Shown here piece after piece: positions 1 to 7,179 of a stretch of 64,000 bases of DNA. Within the stretch, counting starts at the first letter, position 1. Every line of letters starts with the position of its first letter. The notes below the pieces were generated by a model that did not search any database, was not told where the DNA came from, and worked only from the letters and a program-made list of their open reading frames with translations. The DNA is taken from assembly GCA_038203615.1 (NCBI GenBank), contig JBBRDU010000002.1, forward strand, positions 28,409 through 92,408, read 5' to 3'. The position numbers and the translations under genes were made by a program. Origin of the DNA: JBBRDU01 sp038203615. GTDB lineage: Bacteria; Verrucomicrobiota; Verrucomicrobiia; Chthoniobacterales; UBA10450.

Positions 1-1676
1 GCATGGCGCACAACAAGATCATCATCGTGACCATCCACCAGCCGAGCTCGAAGCTGTTTCAGATGTTTCACAAGGCCATCCTGCTGGACAAGGGTGGGCG
101 CCTCGTCTTTTTCGGCACGCCCTCAGACATGTTGCGCTATTTCGCGGAGGCGGAGCATCAACATCAGTTCGGGGCGGAACTGGGGGCCTGTCCTTCCTGC
201 GGCACGACCCGTCCCGAATTTATTTTTGATGTGCTGGAGACGCCGCTGCGCGATCTGAGCGGCGATATTATTTACGAGGAGAACAACCGGGGCCAACTGG
301 TGCCGGCGCGGCGTTATTCGCCGGAGTTCTGGCGGGACAAGTATGAAGCGTTTCGCCTGATCCAGGATGTGAAGCAGGTGTCGCTCCGGCGCGAGCCGCC
401 CACGGCTTTGCCGGCGCAGCCGAAGGAGAAACGGAAACGGACACCCATTCGCTGGCACGACGAGTGGACCCAATTCCGCACCCTCCTGCGGCGCTCCTTT
501 ACGAGCAAGCTGCGCAACAAGGCGAACGTTATTATCACGCTCTGCGTGGCGCCCTTTCTGGCTCTCCTTATCGCCACGATTTTGCGCTATTCCGACAGTG
601 GGACCTACGATTTCGCCGCGGCTTATCATATCCCGACCTTTCTCTTTTTGAGCCTGATCGTGGCCATGTTCCTTGGCCTAACGAACAGTGCGGATGATAT
701 TATTCGCGACCGGGCCATCCTGCAGCGGGAACGCAACCTGAATGTGCGCCTTTCCTATTATGTCGTCTCGAAAACGCTGACGCTGGGCATCTTTGCGTTC
801 GTCCAGTGCGTTCTGTTCGTGCTGATCGGCAATTACGTGCTGCAGATCCGCGGAATGTTTTGGATCGATCTGGCGGTCGTCTTCATGACGGCGATGGGCG
901 GGATCGCGCTCGGCCTGCTTGTTTCGTCCCTCGTGGCAGATCCCAAGACCGCGGCCAACATCGTTCCGCTCGTCCTCATCCCGCAGATCATCATGGGTGG
1001 CGCGCTCATTAAATACGAGGACATGAATCGCAACCTCGCTCTCGTCTACGCGCTGACCCATTGGTTCAAGGAGCATCCGACCAAGGACCAGGGGAAGAAG
1101 ATGGAGAGCCGATTGCAGGTGCCTTTTGTCTGCCAGTTCATCGCCATGCGCTGGTCTTATGAGGAATTAGTGGTGGCGCAGGCCAAGCTCAACCCATTGA
1201 CCAAACGGCAGGATCGCGCGCAGCGGCAGATCGACGCCATCGTGGCCAGCCATAGCAAAGACCCGGTGCAGGCCAAACGGCTGGAGGATTTGAAAGAAGC
1301 GCTGGCCGTCTTGTCCGGCCTGGAGGCGAAGTCGGCGGGAGAAGTCGATCATTACCTGGGGCGCATCGATCAGGTGCTGAATAACAAGAAGCCGTTTGAT
1401 CGCTCTGTTTTCAAAGATGCCACCGGCGGGGTCACGGCGGAGCAGCTTTACGTGAACCAGAAAGTCTCTGACTTGATTTCGAATGCGGAAATGGAGCAGA
1501 GCGATTACCGGCGCGGGACCCGGCCCAATGTTTTCTTTGGGGCGCAGAAGAGTTATCTGGGACTAAAGGTGGATGTGTTCGTTTGGAACACGTTTGTGCT
1601 GATTGGATCGAGCCTTGTTCTGCTCGGTTTTCTCAGTTGGATTTTGCGGCGGCAACTGCAGGTGCGGCGGAGTTGA
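1..1676 (+). CDS. ABCG-type ABC transporter, C-terminal part (5' end outside window)
   Basis: The reading frame is open at the left edge, so the gene starts upstream. The visible part begins in the nucleotide-binding domain: VTIHQPSS near residue 10 carries the H-loop histidine, and DKGGRLVFFGTP is the usual ABCG sequence that follows. A CPSC pair lies near residue 63. An ABC2-type membrane domain follows, with hydrophobic segments at about residues 176-195, 210-230, 260-280, 288-310 and 320-335. A soluble loop of roughly 170 residues comes next, then a last helix near 530-550. The domain order (ATPase before permease) is that of half-size ABCG exporters. The substrate cannot be read from the sequence. 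The Walker motifs are not in the window. Confidence 0.85.
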   Translation, partial: MAHNKIIIVTIHQPSSKLFQMFHKAILLDKGGRLVFFGTPSDMLRYFAEAEHQHQFGAELGACPSCGTTRPEFIFDVLETPLRDLSGDIIYEENNRGQLVPARRYSPEFWRDKYEAFRLIQDVKQVSLRREPPTALPAQPKEKRKRTPIRWHDEWTQFRTLLRRSFTSKLRNKANVIITLCVAPFLALLIATILRYSDSGTYDFAAAYHIPTFLFLSLIVAMFLGLTNSADDIIRDRAILQRERNLNVRLSYYVVSKTLTLGIFAFVQCVLFVLIGNYVLQIRGMFWIDLAVVFMTAMGGIALGLLVSSLVADPKTAANIVPLVLIPQIIMGGALIKYEDMNRNLALVYALTHWFKEHPTKDQGKKMESRLQVPFVCQFIAMRWSYEELVVAQAKLNPLTKRQDRAQRQIDAIVASHSKDPVQAKRLEDLKEALAVLSGLEAKSAGEVDHYLGRIDQVLNNKKPFDRSVFKDATGGVTAEQLYVNQKVSDLISNAEMEQSDYRRGTRPNVFFGAQKSYLGLKVDVFVWNTFVLIGSSLVLLGFLSWILRRQLQVRRS

Positions 1677-1989
1677 AAGAGAAGAAGTTAAAAGAGGAAT
1701 CCAGGAAGGGTACTTAAACCACTGCTTTCCTGATGACCTTTTCATTGAACACAGACAAGGATCGAAGAACCGAAGAACGGTGTCTCTCGGTTGGTGGGGC
1801 GAGACTCTGTCGATCCATTCTCCGGGTTCTGTTCTTGGAGGCATCGGGGAGACACGGCGACAGAGCGTCGTGGCTACAGGCAAAACGCGGCTTTAGGGAT
1901 GGGCGACTGACCCCAATCGCCTGAGCACAGGCCACCGCGCGTTCCGATTTGTCATTTTGAACGAAGTCGATGAATCTCTCCCAGACTGT
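1677..1989. other. intergenic stretch with one short hairpin
   Basis: About 310 bases without a supportable gene lie between the transporter stop and the aminopeptidase start. The reading frames here have no family resemblance or ribosome site. The one structure I see is the palindrome at 1902-1921, listed separately. Confidence 0.5.
1902..1921. repeat. REP-like palindrome, copy 1 (GGCGATTG family)
   Basis: GGCGACTG and CAATCGCC form an 8-bp stem with one mismatch around a 4-base loop. The same palindrome recurs at 56161-56180 and 60136-60155, always between genes. Confidence 0.6.
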
Positions 1990-3123
1990 ATGAAAAAGAC
2001 CAAGGAGAAGATCACCCGTCTGATTGTGGCCACGAGCGAGACGGACGCGGACCTGCTTTACGCGACCCGATTTTTCGCGCCGGACCCGTTTATCTTTTTG
2101 CAACAAAAGGGAAAACGCACCCTCGTGCTGAGCGATCTGGAAATCGATCGGGCGCGTCGCACGGCCAGGGCCGATGCCTTTGTCCAGTTCAGCGATCTCG
2201 AGCGCGAGGTGCAGGGAGGCTCGCGGAAATCGCCCGCTTACGAAAAGGTGCTCGCGCATTTTCTGCGGAAACGCGGGGTCAAGTCGGCGACGGTGCCGGC
2301 GAATTTTCCACTGGGTTATGCGCGCGCCCTGGCCGCGGCCAAGATTCAGCTGCGCATCAGCGACGGCCTTTTCTGGCCGGAACGCGCCGCTAAAAGCGAT
2401 CAGGAATTGGAACTGATGAGCCGGGCTTTGCGCATGACGGAAGCGGGACTGGCTCGTGCCACGGAAGTTTTGAAGGCCTCGCGGCCCGGACCAGGCAAGC
2501 GTCTGCGTTGGTCGGGCCAGCCGTTGACCTCCGAGCTTCTGCGCGCCGAGATCGATTCGGCCGTGCTGCGCGCGGGCGGACAGCCGGCCGGGACGATTGT
2601 GGCGGGCGGCGATCAGGCGTGTGATCCGCATGAACGGGGTTCGGGTCCATTGCTGGCGAACTCGTTAATCATCCTCGATATCTTTCCGCGCGATGCGAAG
2701 ACGGGTTACTTCGGGGATCTGACGCGGACGGTGTTGCGTGGACGGGCCAGCGAGGAACAGCGGAAACTTTGGGACACCGTGAAGGCGGGCCAGGCTCTCG
2801 CCTTGCGCCGAATCAAGGCCGGCGTGGACGGCATGGAAATTCACACGGGCATTCAGGAGTTGTTCGCCAAGCGCGGCTACGCCACCGGGGTGCGCCAGGG
2901 CCGGCGGGTCGGGTTTTTCCATGGCACGGGTCACGGGCTGGGGCTGGAGATTCACGAATATCCGCGGCTGCAGAAAGTGACGCTGCAAGAGCGGCAGGTC
3001 GTGACGGTGGAGCCGGGATTGTATTATCCGGGCCTGGGCGGCGTTCGTCTGGAGGATGTGGTGGTGGTGACGAAGACGGGCTGCAAAGTGCTTTCCCGGT
3101 TCCCGAAGCAGCTCGAGATTTAG
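1990..3123 (+). CDS. M24 family metallopeptidase (Xaa-Pro aminopeptidase-like)
   Basis: A cytoplasmic pita-bread-fold peptidase expected to remove N-terminal residues, often Xaa-Pro. All five metal ligands of the M24 family are visible: Asp in ILDIF (about residue 229), Asp in GDLTRT (about 243), His in GTGHGLG (about 315), Glu in VEPGLY (about 341) and Glu in RLEDV (about 355). The first ~120 residues match the usual creatinase/prolidase N-terminal domain in size. I chose the ATG at 1990. A TTG at 1957 in the same frame would add 11 residues but has no better ribosome site. The gene stands alone between a transporter and a zinc peptidase. The exact substrate is not predictable. Confidence 0.88.
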   Translation: MKKTKEKITRLIVATSETDADLLYATRFFAPDPFIFLQQKGKRTLVLSDLEIDRARRTARADAFVQFSDLEREVQGGSRKSPAYEKVLAHFLRKRGVKSATVPANFPLGYARALAAAKIQLRISDGLFWPERAAKSDQELELMSRALRMTEAGLARATEVLKASRPGPGKRLRWSGQPLTSELLRAEIDSAVLRAGGQPAGTIVAGGDQACDPHERGSGPLLANSLIILDIFPRDAKTGYFGDLTRTVLRGRASEEQRKLWDTVKAGQALALRRIKAGVDGMEIHTGIQELFAKRGYATGVRQGRRVGFFHGTGHGLGLEIHEYPRLQKVTLQERQVVTVEPGLYYPGLGGVRLEDVVVVTKTGCKVLSRFPKQLEI

Positions 3124-3341
3124 GGCAAGGCATCCAGCGCTGGGATCACGACCGGGTGGAGCTGACGTCACCCGCGCTGCGTGGATCACACAAGACATCT
3201 CGCGTGACGCCGTTTAAATGGGTGAGATCCTTGGCCGGCGGCGCTGGCTCCCGCCACGGCGGGCTCACTTTCGAGCACGTGGGACAAAATGAACGAACCA
3301 AGCGCGTGGGCGTCTAATGATCAGACTCACTTAAAACAGGG

Positions 3342-4043
3342 ATGTTTTATCCAATTGGCGGTTTTCACATGGGTTCGCACTTTCTGCTCTACATCGGGTT
3401 ACCCCTGGTGCTGGGCATCTGGGCGCAGTTCCGTGTCACTGGCGCATTCCGGAAATGGGGTGAAGTACGGGCGACCTCCAATATCACCGGAGCGGAATGC
3501 GCCCGCGAGATCCTGCAGGCGGCCCAAATCCACGATGTCCAGGTGATTGAGACAAATGATTTTCTGGGGGACCATTACGATCCGACGGGTAAGAAACTCT
3601 GTTTATCGACCAAGGTCTACAACACGCCGTCGGTGGCGGCGCTGGGCATTGCCGCCCACGAGACCGGGCATGCCATTCAACACGCCAAGGCTTATGCACC
3701 GCTCATGGCCAGGATGACGGTGGTGCCCGTCACCCAGGTGGCCTCGCAGCTCCTGCCTTTCGTTCTTTTTGGCGGCTTCTTTTTCCGGTTGAGCGGCCTC
3801 ATCACGCTGGGCATTTATTGCTATCTCGTGCTCGTCATTTTCCAGTTAATCACGTTGCCGGTGGAGTTTGATGCATCGCGCCGGGCCAAGATCATCCTGC
3901 AACAAATGGGGATCGTTCAGCCCGGAAAGGAAGCGGCCGGGGTCAATAGCGTGCTGAACGCGGCCGCCCTCACTTATATAGCGGCCTTTATCGCCGCCCT
4001 GGGCAACCTGCTTTGGCTGCTCTCGGCCCGCGATCGCCGCTGA
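3342..4043 (+). CDS. YugP-type membrane zinc metallopeptidase
   Basis: The protein matches the neutral zinc metallopeptidase family (Zn_peptidase_2, YugP-like). AAHETGHAIQ places an HEXXH zinc site at residues 106-110. Residues 8-25 form a first membrane helix, and three more hydrophobic segments lie near 140-160, 162-182 and 208-228, the standard layout. The LPVEFDASRRAK segment after the third helix is also typical and probably holds the third metal ligand. Its substrate is unknown in the family. A second ATG at 3369 is possible, but the first gives the usual length of about 230 residues. It ends just before the sigma factor region, so the two may be co-transcribed. Confidence 0.87.
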   Translation: MFYPIGGFHMGSHFLLYIGLPLVLGIWAQFRVTGAFRKWGEVRATSNITGAECAREILQAAQIHDVQVIETNDFLGDHYDPTGKKLCLSTKVYNTPSVAALGIAAHETGHAIQHAKAYAPLMARMTVVPVTQVASQLLPFVLFGGFFFRLSGLITLGIYCYLVLVIFQLITLPVEFDASRRAKIILQQMGIVQPGKEAAGVNSVLNAAALTYIAAFIAALGNLLWLLSARDRR

Positions 4044-4163
4044 TTGGGCGGGCCAACTTTGAAGAAGATGAGCTCCTTTTCCTTTGCTTTAGCGCCGGCG
4101 CGTCGGGTGTCGGATTTGTTATCGTCGGGCCTTGGGTCGAATGATAAGGCTAAACGGAAGGCG

Positions 4164-4760
4164 ATGGACCAACCCCGAACGGACGAAGATCAGCAGTTGG
4201 TGGCGCGCACGCAAGCCGGTGACGCGACCGCGTTCGACCAGTTGGTCGTGAAATACACCCCCCGCCTGTATGGGCTGGTCTATAATATGACCTCTAACCA
4301 CGAGGATACGAACGACCTGCTGCAGGACGTCTTCGCCAAGGCCTACAAGGCCATCCGGGGGTTCAGGGGCAAATCATCCTTTTACACCTGGATTCACTCG
4401 ATCGCGGTGAACATGACACTTAATTTCCTGAAAAAGCGGGGCCGGCGCTACCAGGTCAGCCTGGATGACGTGGACGCCAGCATCCAGAATGACAAAGAGT
4501 TCCTCGAGCTGACAGCCACGAGCAGCCCGGTGCGGGAAGCCGACCTGGCCGAGCTGCAGCGAAGATTGAACGAGGCCATGATGAAATTGTCTGAAGAACA
4601 CAGAGCTGTGGTCACTATGTTTCATATTCAAGGGATGCCCCATGCCGAGATCAGCAAGATCTTGGGCGTTTCCGAGGGGACGGTACGGTCCCGGCTTTTC
4701 TATGCCAATCGGCAGCTGCAGAATTATCTGGACGAATTCCGTAAAAACCCTGTCTCTTAA
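4164..4760 (+). CDS. ECF (RpoE-like) RNA polymerase sigma factor
   Basis: A 198-residue group 4 sigma factor that directs RNA polymerase to alternative promoters. Region 2 is seen at about residues 22-90 (FDQLVVKYTPRLYGLVYNM, then DTNDLLQDVFAKAYKAI and FYTWIHSIAVNM). Region 4 is at about 135-190 (LSEEHRAVVTMFHIQGMPH, then GVSEGTVRSRLFYANRQL, the -35 recognition helix). I chose the ATG at 4164 because GGAAG lies just upstream and the product then begins at the usual point. An earlier in-frame start at 4044 would add 40 unrelated residues. The next gene, 11 bases downstream, is in the place usually held by an anti-sigma factor. Confidence 0.9.
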   Translation: MDQPRTDEDQQLVARTQAGDATAFDQLVVKYTPRLYGLVYNMTSNHEDTNDLLQDVFAKAYKAIRGFRGKSSFYTWIHSIAVNMTLNFLKKRGRRYQVSLDDVDASIQNDKEFLELTATSSPVREADLAELQRRLNEAMMKLSEEHRAVVTMFHIQGMPHAEISKILGVSEGTVRSRLFYANRQLQNYLDEFRKNPVS

Positions 4761-4771
4761 CATTTCCGCTC

Positions 4772-5260
4772 ATGCACGACTCTGACGATCACGATATTAC
4801 GACGCTGCTCCGGCTGAAGAAGTACGAACAGCCGCCCCCGGGTTATTTCGATAACTTCCTGCATGAGTTCCATCGCCGGCAGCGGGATGAGCTTCTGCGG
4901 CAACCCCTCTGGCGCATTGTCCTCGAGCGCGCCCATGACTTCATGTTCAAACTGAACGTGCCGTCACTGACCTCCTATCCAGCTGCGGCTACCGCGCTGC
5001 TCATTTTTGCCGCGGTCATTTCCGTGAAAATTTATCAAACGCCGGAAACACCGAATATGGCAGGGAATCGGCCGGCTTTGTCTGTCCCCGCCAGTGCGGA
5101 GGGGGATTGGACGCTTGCTTCGCCGGTGGCGACGACGCGAGTTTTTAGCACGAAGCCGCTTCGGAATTCCGATCAAAGCGTGCAAACTCACCGGGCTACG
5201 CAGCCGCGCTACGTGCTCGATAGCGTTCCCGTGAGTTATGAGTCGACGCTCCGGTTTTAG
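4772..5260 (+). CDS. small membrane protein downstream of sigma factor, possible anti-sigma factor
   Basis: I do not recognise the family. The 162-residue protein has a charged N-terminal part (about residues 1-65), one membrane helix at about 68-87, and a 75-residue polar tail rich in Thr, Ser and Pro that would lie outside the membrane. This cytoplasmic domain-helix-periplasmic tail shape, and its position 11 bases after an ECF sigma gene, fit a membrane-bound anti-sigma factor. No zinc-binding HxxxCxxC motif of the ZAS type is present, so the role rests on context. Its 3' end lies just before the HtrA-like gene. Confidence 0.6.
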   Translation: MHDSDDHDITTLLRLKKYEQPPPGYFDNFLHEFHRRQRDELLRQPLWRIVLERAHDFMFKLNVPSLTSYPAAATALLIFAAVISVKIYQTPETPNMAGNRPALSVPASAEGDWTLASPVATTRVFSTKPLRNSDQSVQTHRATQPRYVLDSVPVSYESTLRF

Positions 5261-5282
5261 CGGGTCGTCCGGGGCTTCCCGG

Positions 5283-6320
5283 ATGATCATTTGGAAGAAG
5301 GCCGCTTTCGCGGCGTTTTCCTGCCTGGGGCTGGGTCCTGTGCTGGCCCAACAGCCGTCGGCCAGCGCCATCAGCCAGGAAGTTAAAGATGTCTTCGAAA
5401 GAAGCCGGCACGCCGTCGTCAAGATTCACGGGCGGGACGAGCACAGCGACATTTACGGGACCGGATTCTTCATCGACCCGACCGGGACCCTCTACACCTC
5501 TTACACAGTGGGGGGAGAGGCCGGAAATTTCAGCGTCGAGTTTGAGGGAAAGCAATACCCGGCGCGCGCCATCCTGTCCGATGTGCGCAGTGGTCTCGCC
5601 ATGTTGAAGGTGGACGCGACCACGCCGGCTCTGCCCATCGGAAAAGCGGATGACTTGGAAGTGGCCACGCCCGTGGTCACCATTGGCTATCCGCTCGATC
5701 TCCCGCAGACGCCGAGTTTTGGGATGATTGCGGGATTCGATCGCAAGTATATGGGCCGGTTTTTTTCCACCCGGCATCTGCGCGTGAACCTGCCCACGCA
5801 ACGCGGGGAAGCAGGGGCGCCCCTCTTGAATCTGAAAGGCGAAGTGGTGGGGATTTTGGTGAGCAGCCTGGAAAACAACTCCGCCTGTTACGCCTTGCCC
5901 ATTGAGGCGGCCGAGAAAATCCGCAGCGATTACGTGCGGTTCGGCGAAGTGCGCCATGGCTGGATTGGCGCCACCGTGGCCGAAGCGAAGACACCGGAGG
6001 AGGGATCGCACGCCGAGATCACGGATATTACGCCTGCCCCAGAGGGGGACAGCGGAATCAAGCGGGGCGATATCTTATTGCAGGTTGGACGCATCAAGGT
6101 GCAGGAGCCAGAGGATGTTCTGGATGCCTCGTTCTTCATCACGGCGGGGGACACCATTCCGATTACGGTTCACCGCGGCAAGGAGACGATCACGTTCCAT
6201 GTCCAGGCGGATTTTCATCCGGGCAGCAAACAGCCGCCTTTGATGACCGGGGACCATTTGTCGCCGATCAACCGCGCCATCCCGCTCAATTTACAGGCCC
6301 GTCCGCCGGAGAAAGAGTAG
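5283..6320 (+). CDS. HtrA/DegS-like PDZ protein with no catalytic triad
   Basis: The 345-residue protein has an N-terminal signal or anchor (AAFAAFSCLGLGPVLA), a trypsin-like domain (about residues 40-215) and one PDZ domain (about 225-315). The fold is clear from GTGFFIDPTGTLYTSY, ALPIGKADDLEV, VVTIGYPL and GAPLLNLKGEVVGI. The three catalytic positions are all changed. TNNHV of active HtrA reads TSYTV here (His to Thr, near residue 75), the DLAVLKI aspartate is Gly in SGLAMLKV (near 102), and GNSGGP reads GEAGAP (Ser to Ala, near 178). It should bind but not cleave peptides. It sits 22 bases after the putative anti-sigma gene, so it may be a sensor in the same stress module. An earlier ATG at 5238 overlaps that gene. 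Confidence 0.85.
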   Translation: MIIWKKAAFAAFSCLGLGPVLAQQPSASAISQEVKDVFERSRHAVVKIHGRDEHSDIYGTGFFIDPTGTLYTSYTVGGEAGNFSVEFEGKQYPARAILSDVRSGLAMLKVDATTPALPIGKADDLEVATPVVTIGYPLDLPQTPSFGMIAGFDRKYMGRFFSTRHLRVNLPTQRGEAGAPLLNLKGEVVGILVSSLENNSACYALPIEAAEKIRSDYVRFGEVRHGWIGATVAEAKTPEEGSHAEITDITPAPEGDSGIKRGDILLQVGRIKVQEPEDVLDASFFITAGDTIPITVHRGKETITFHVQADFHPGSKQPPLMTGDHLSPINRAIPLNLQARPPEKE

Positions 6321-6484
6321 GGCTTCCGTCAGCGGGAGAGTGCGGCCAGTGGGGGTCGACTCCTTCATTGGCTCGAATCTTCGTCAGGAACCGGTGATGT
6401 CGTAGAGGCGGTTGGGCCAACTACCTGTTTATTTAGTTCGGTTCTTGGCATAAGCACCTCTACAACGTTTTTCTTGTCAGCTCA

Positions 6485-6731
6485 CTAATGCAGATGCCCT
6501 AACTTTTGCAGGGCGAAAGGGACCAGGGCAAACGTGGTGGCGTTGCAGGTGGCCCGCGCCGAAGATTACGGCAATAAGGGTTACGGCCGCGATCTGGCCG
6601 CCTAACGAACCGAAGGCGCGCGGCTAGAGCGCGCGCAGGCCGGCCAAAGTTCCGGCGCGCCACATTTCTTCGCGCACACCGGCTACGACGAAGCTGACCA
6701 GGGTGAGGGTCAGCCAAAAGAAACTGGTCAT
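6485..6731 (-). pseudogene. CPBP-family intramembrane protease remnant
   Basis: On the minus strand from the ATG at 6731 the frame reads a hydrophobic helix, then VAGVREEMWRAG, which matches the EExxxR signature of CPBP (CAAX-like) intramembrane metalloproteases. QIAAVTLIAVIFGAGHLQ follows, matching the second conserved block with its histidine. Between the two blocks lies an in-frame TAG (6624-6626). After the second block the frame must shift by one base near 6540 to recover a hydrophobic tail ending at 6485. The N-terminal half of the family is missing. Two separate lesions and the short length make a decayed gene the best reading. Confidence 0.7.
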
Positions 6732-6939
6732 TTTTTGCCCTGTGCTGAGAGGAACGCTCCCCATCTTTGAGGCTCGGGTCCGCTAGATCGACCGGTGAAC
6801 CGTAATTACCTTATCCATGAAATCCTGGCGATCTGCGGTTAGGGTGAGCCACTCATAAAAAAAGAACACGACTTTGCCACGCGCGTGATTCACGCCGGCC
6901 AATCCCCTGATCCGAGCACCGGGGCGAAGCGGCCGGCGT

Positions 6940-7172
6940 CTACGGCTTGCCGCCGGCTTTCGGCATGACCCCGATCTTTTGCGCGAAGGCGATGAAGCGC
7001 GGGTCGTCCTTGTAGGCGCGCAGGAAAGGATCGCTCAGCAGCTTGGTCACACCCAAGTCGTGTGGTTGAGCCGCTCCTTCTGCTCCTCGATCAGGAGCCG
7101 GGAGTAACCGACGATGTCGATGAACAGGACATGGCCGATTTCAAACTGGGTTTCGTTCTGAGCTTCGGACAT
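6940..7172 (-). pseudogene. internally deleted copy of the adjacent cyclase-TPR gene
   Basis: From the ATG at 7172 the first residues read FEIGHVLFIDIVGYSRLLIE and continue to KERLN, nearly identical to the start of the next gene (7180-9588). The frame then leaves the homology and stops at 7047-7049. In another frame, 6940-7045 encodes DPFLRAYKDDPRFIAFAQK and ends shortly after, which resembles the C-terminal end of such proteins (compare DPFWDPLRGDPRFEKIVAAK in the neighbour). So the two ends of a roughly 800-codon gene survive and the middle is gone. The intact copy begins on the far side of 9588 in tandem orientation, so this is a decayed tandem paralogue. Confidence 0.75.
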
Positions 7173-7179
7173 CGGATAT

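Noticed and set aside
1714..2631. 305-codon minus-strand frame over the aminopeptidase start
   Set aside because: The plus-strand M24 protein has all five metal ligands, and the minus frame has no family resemblance.
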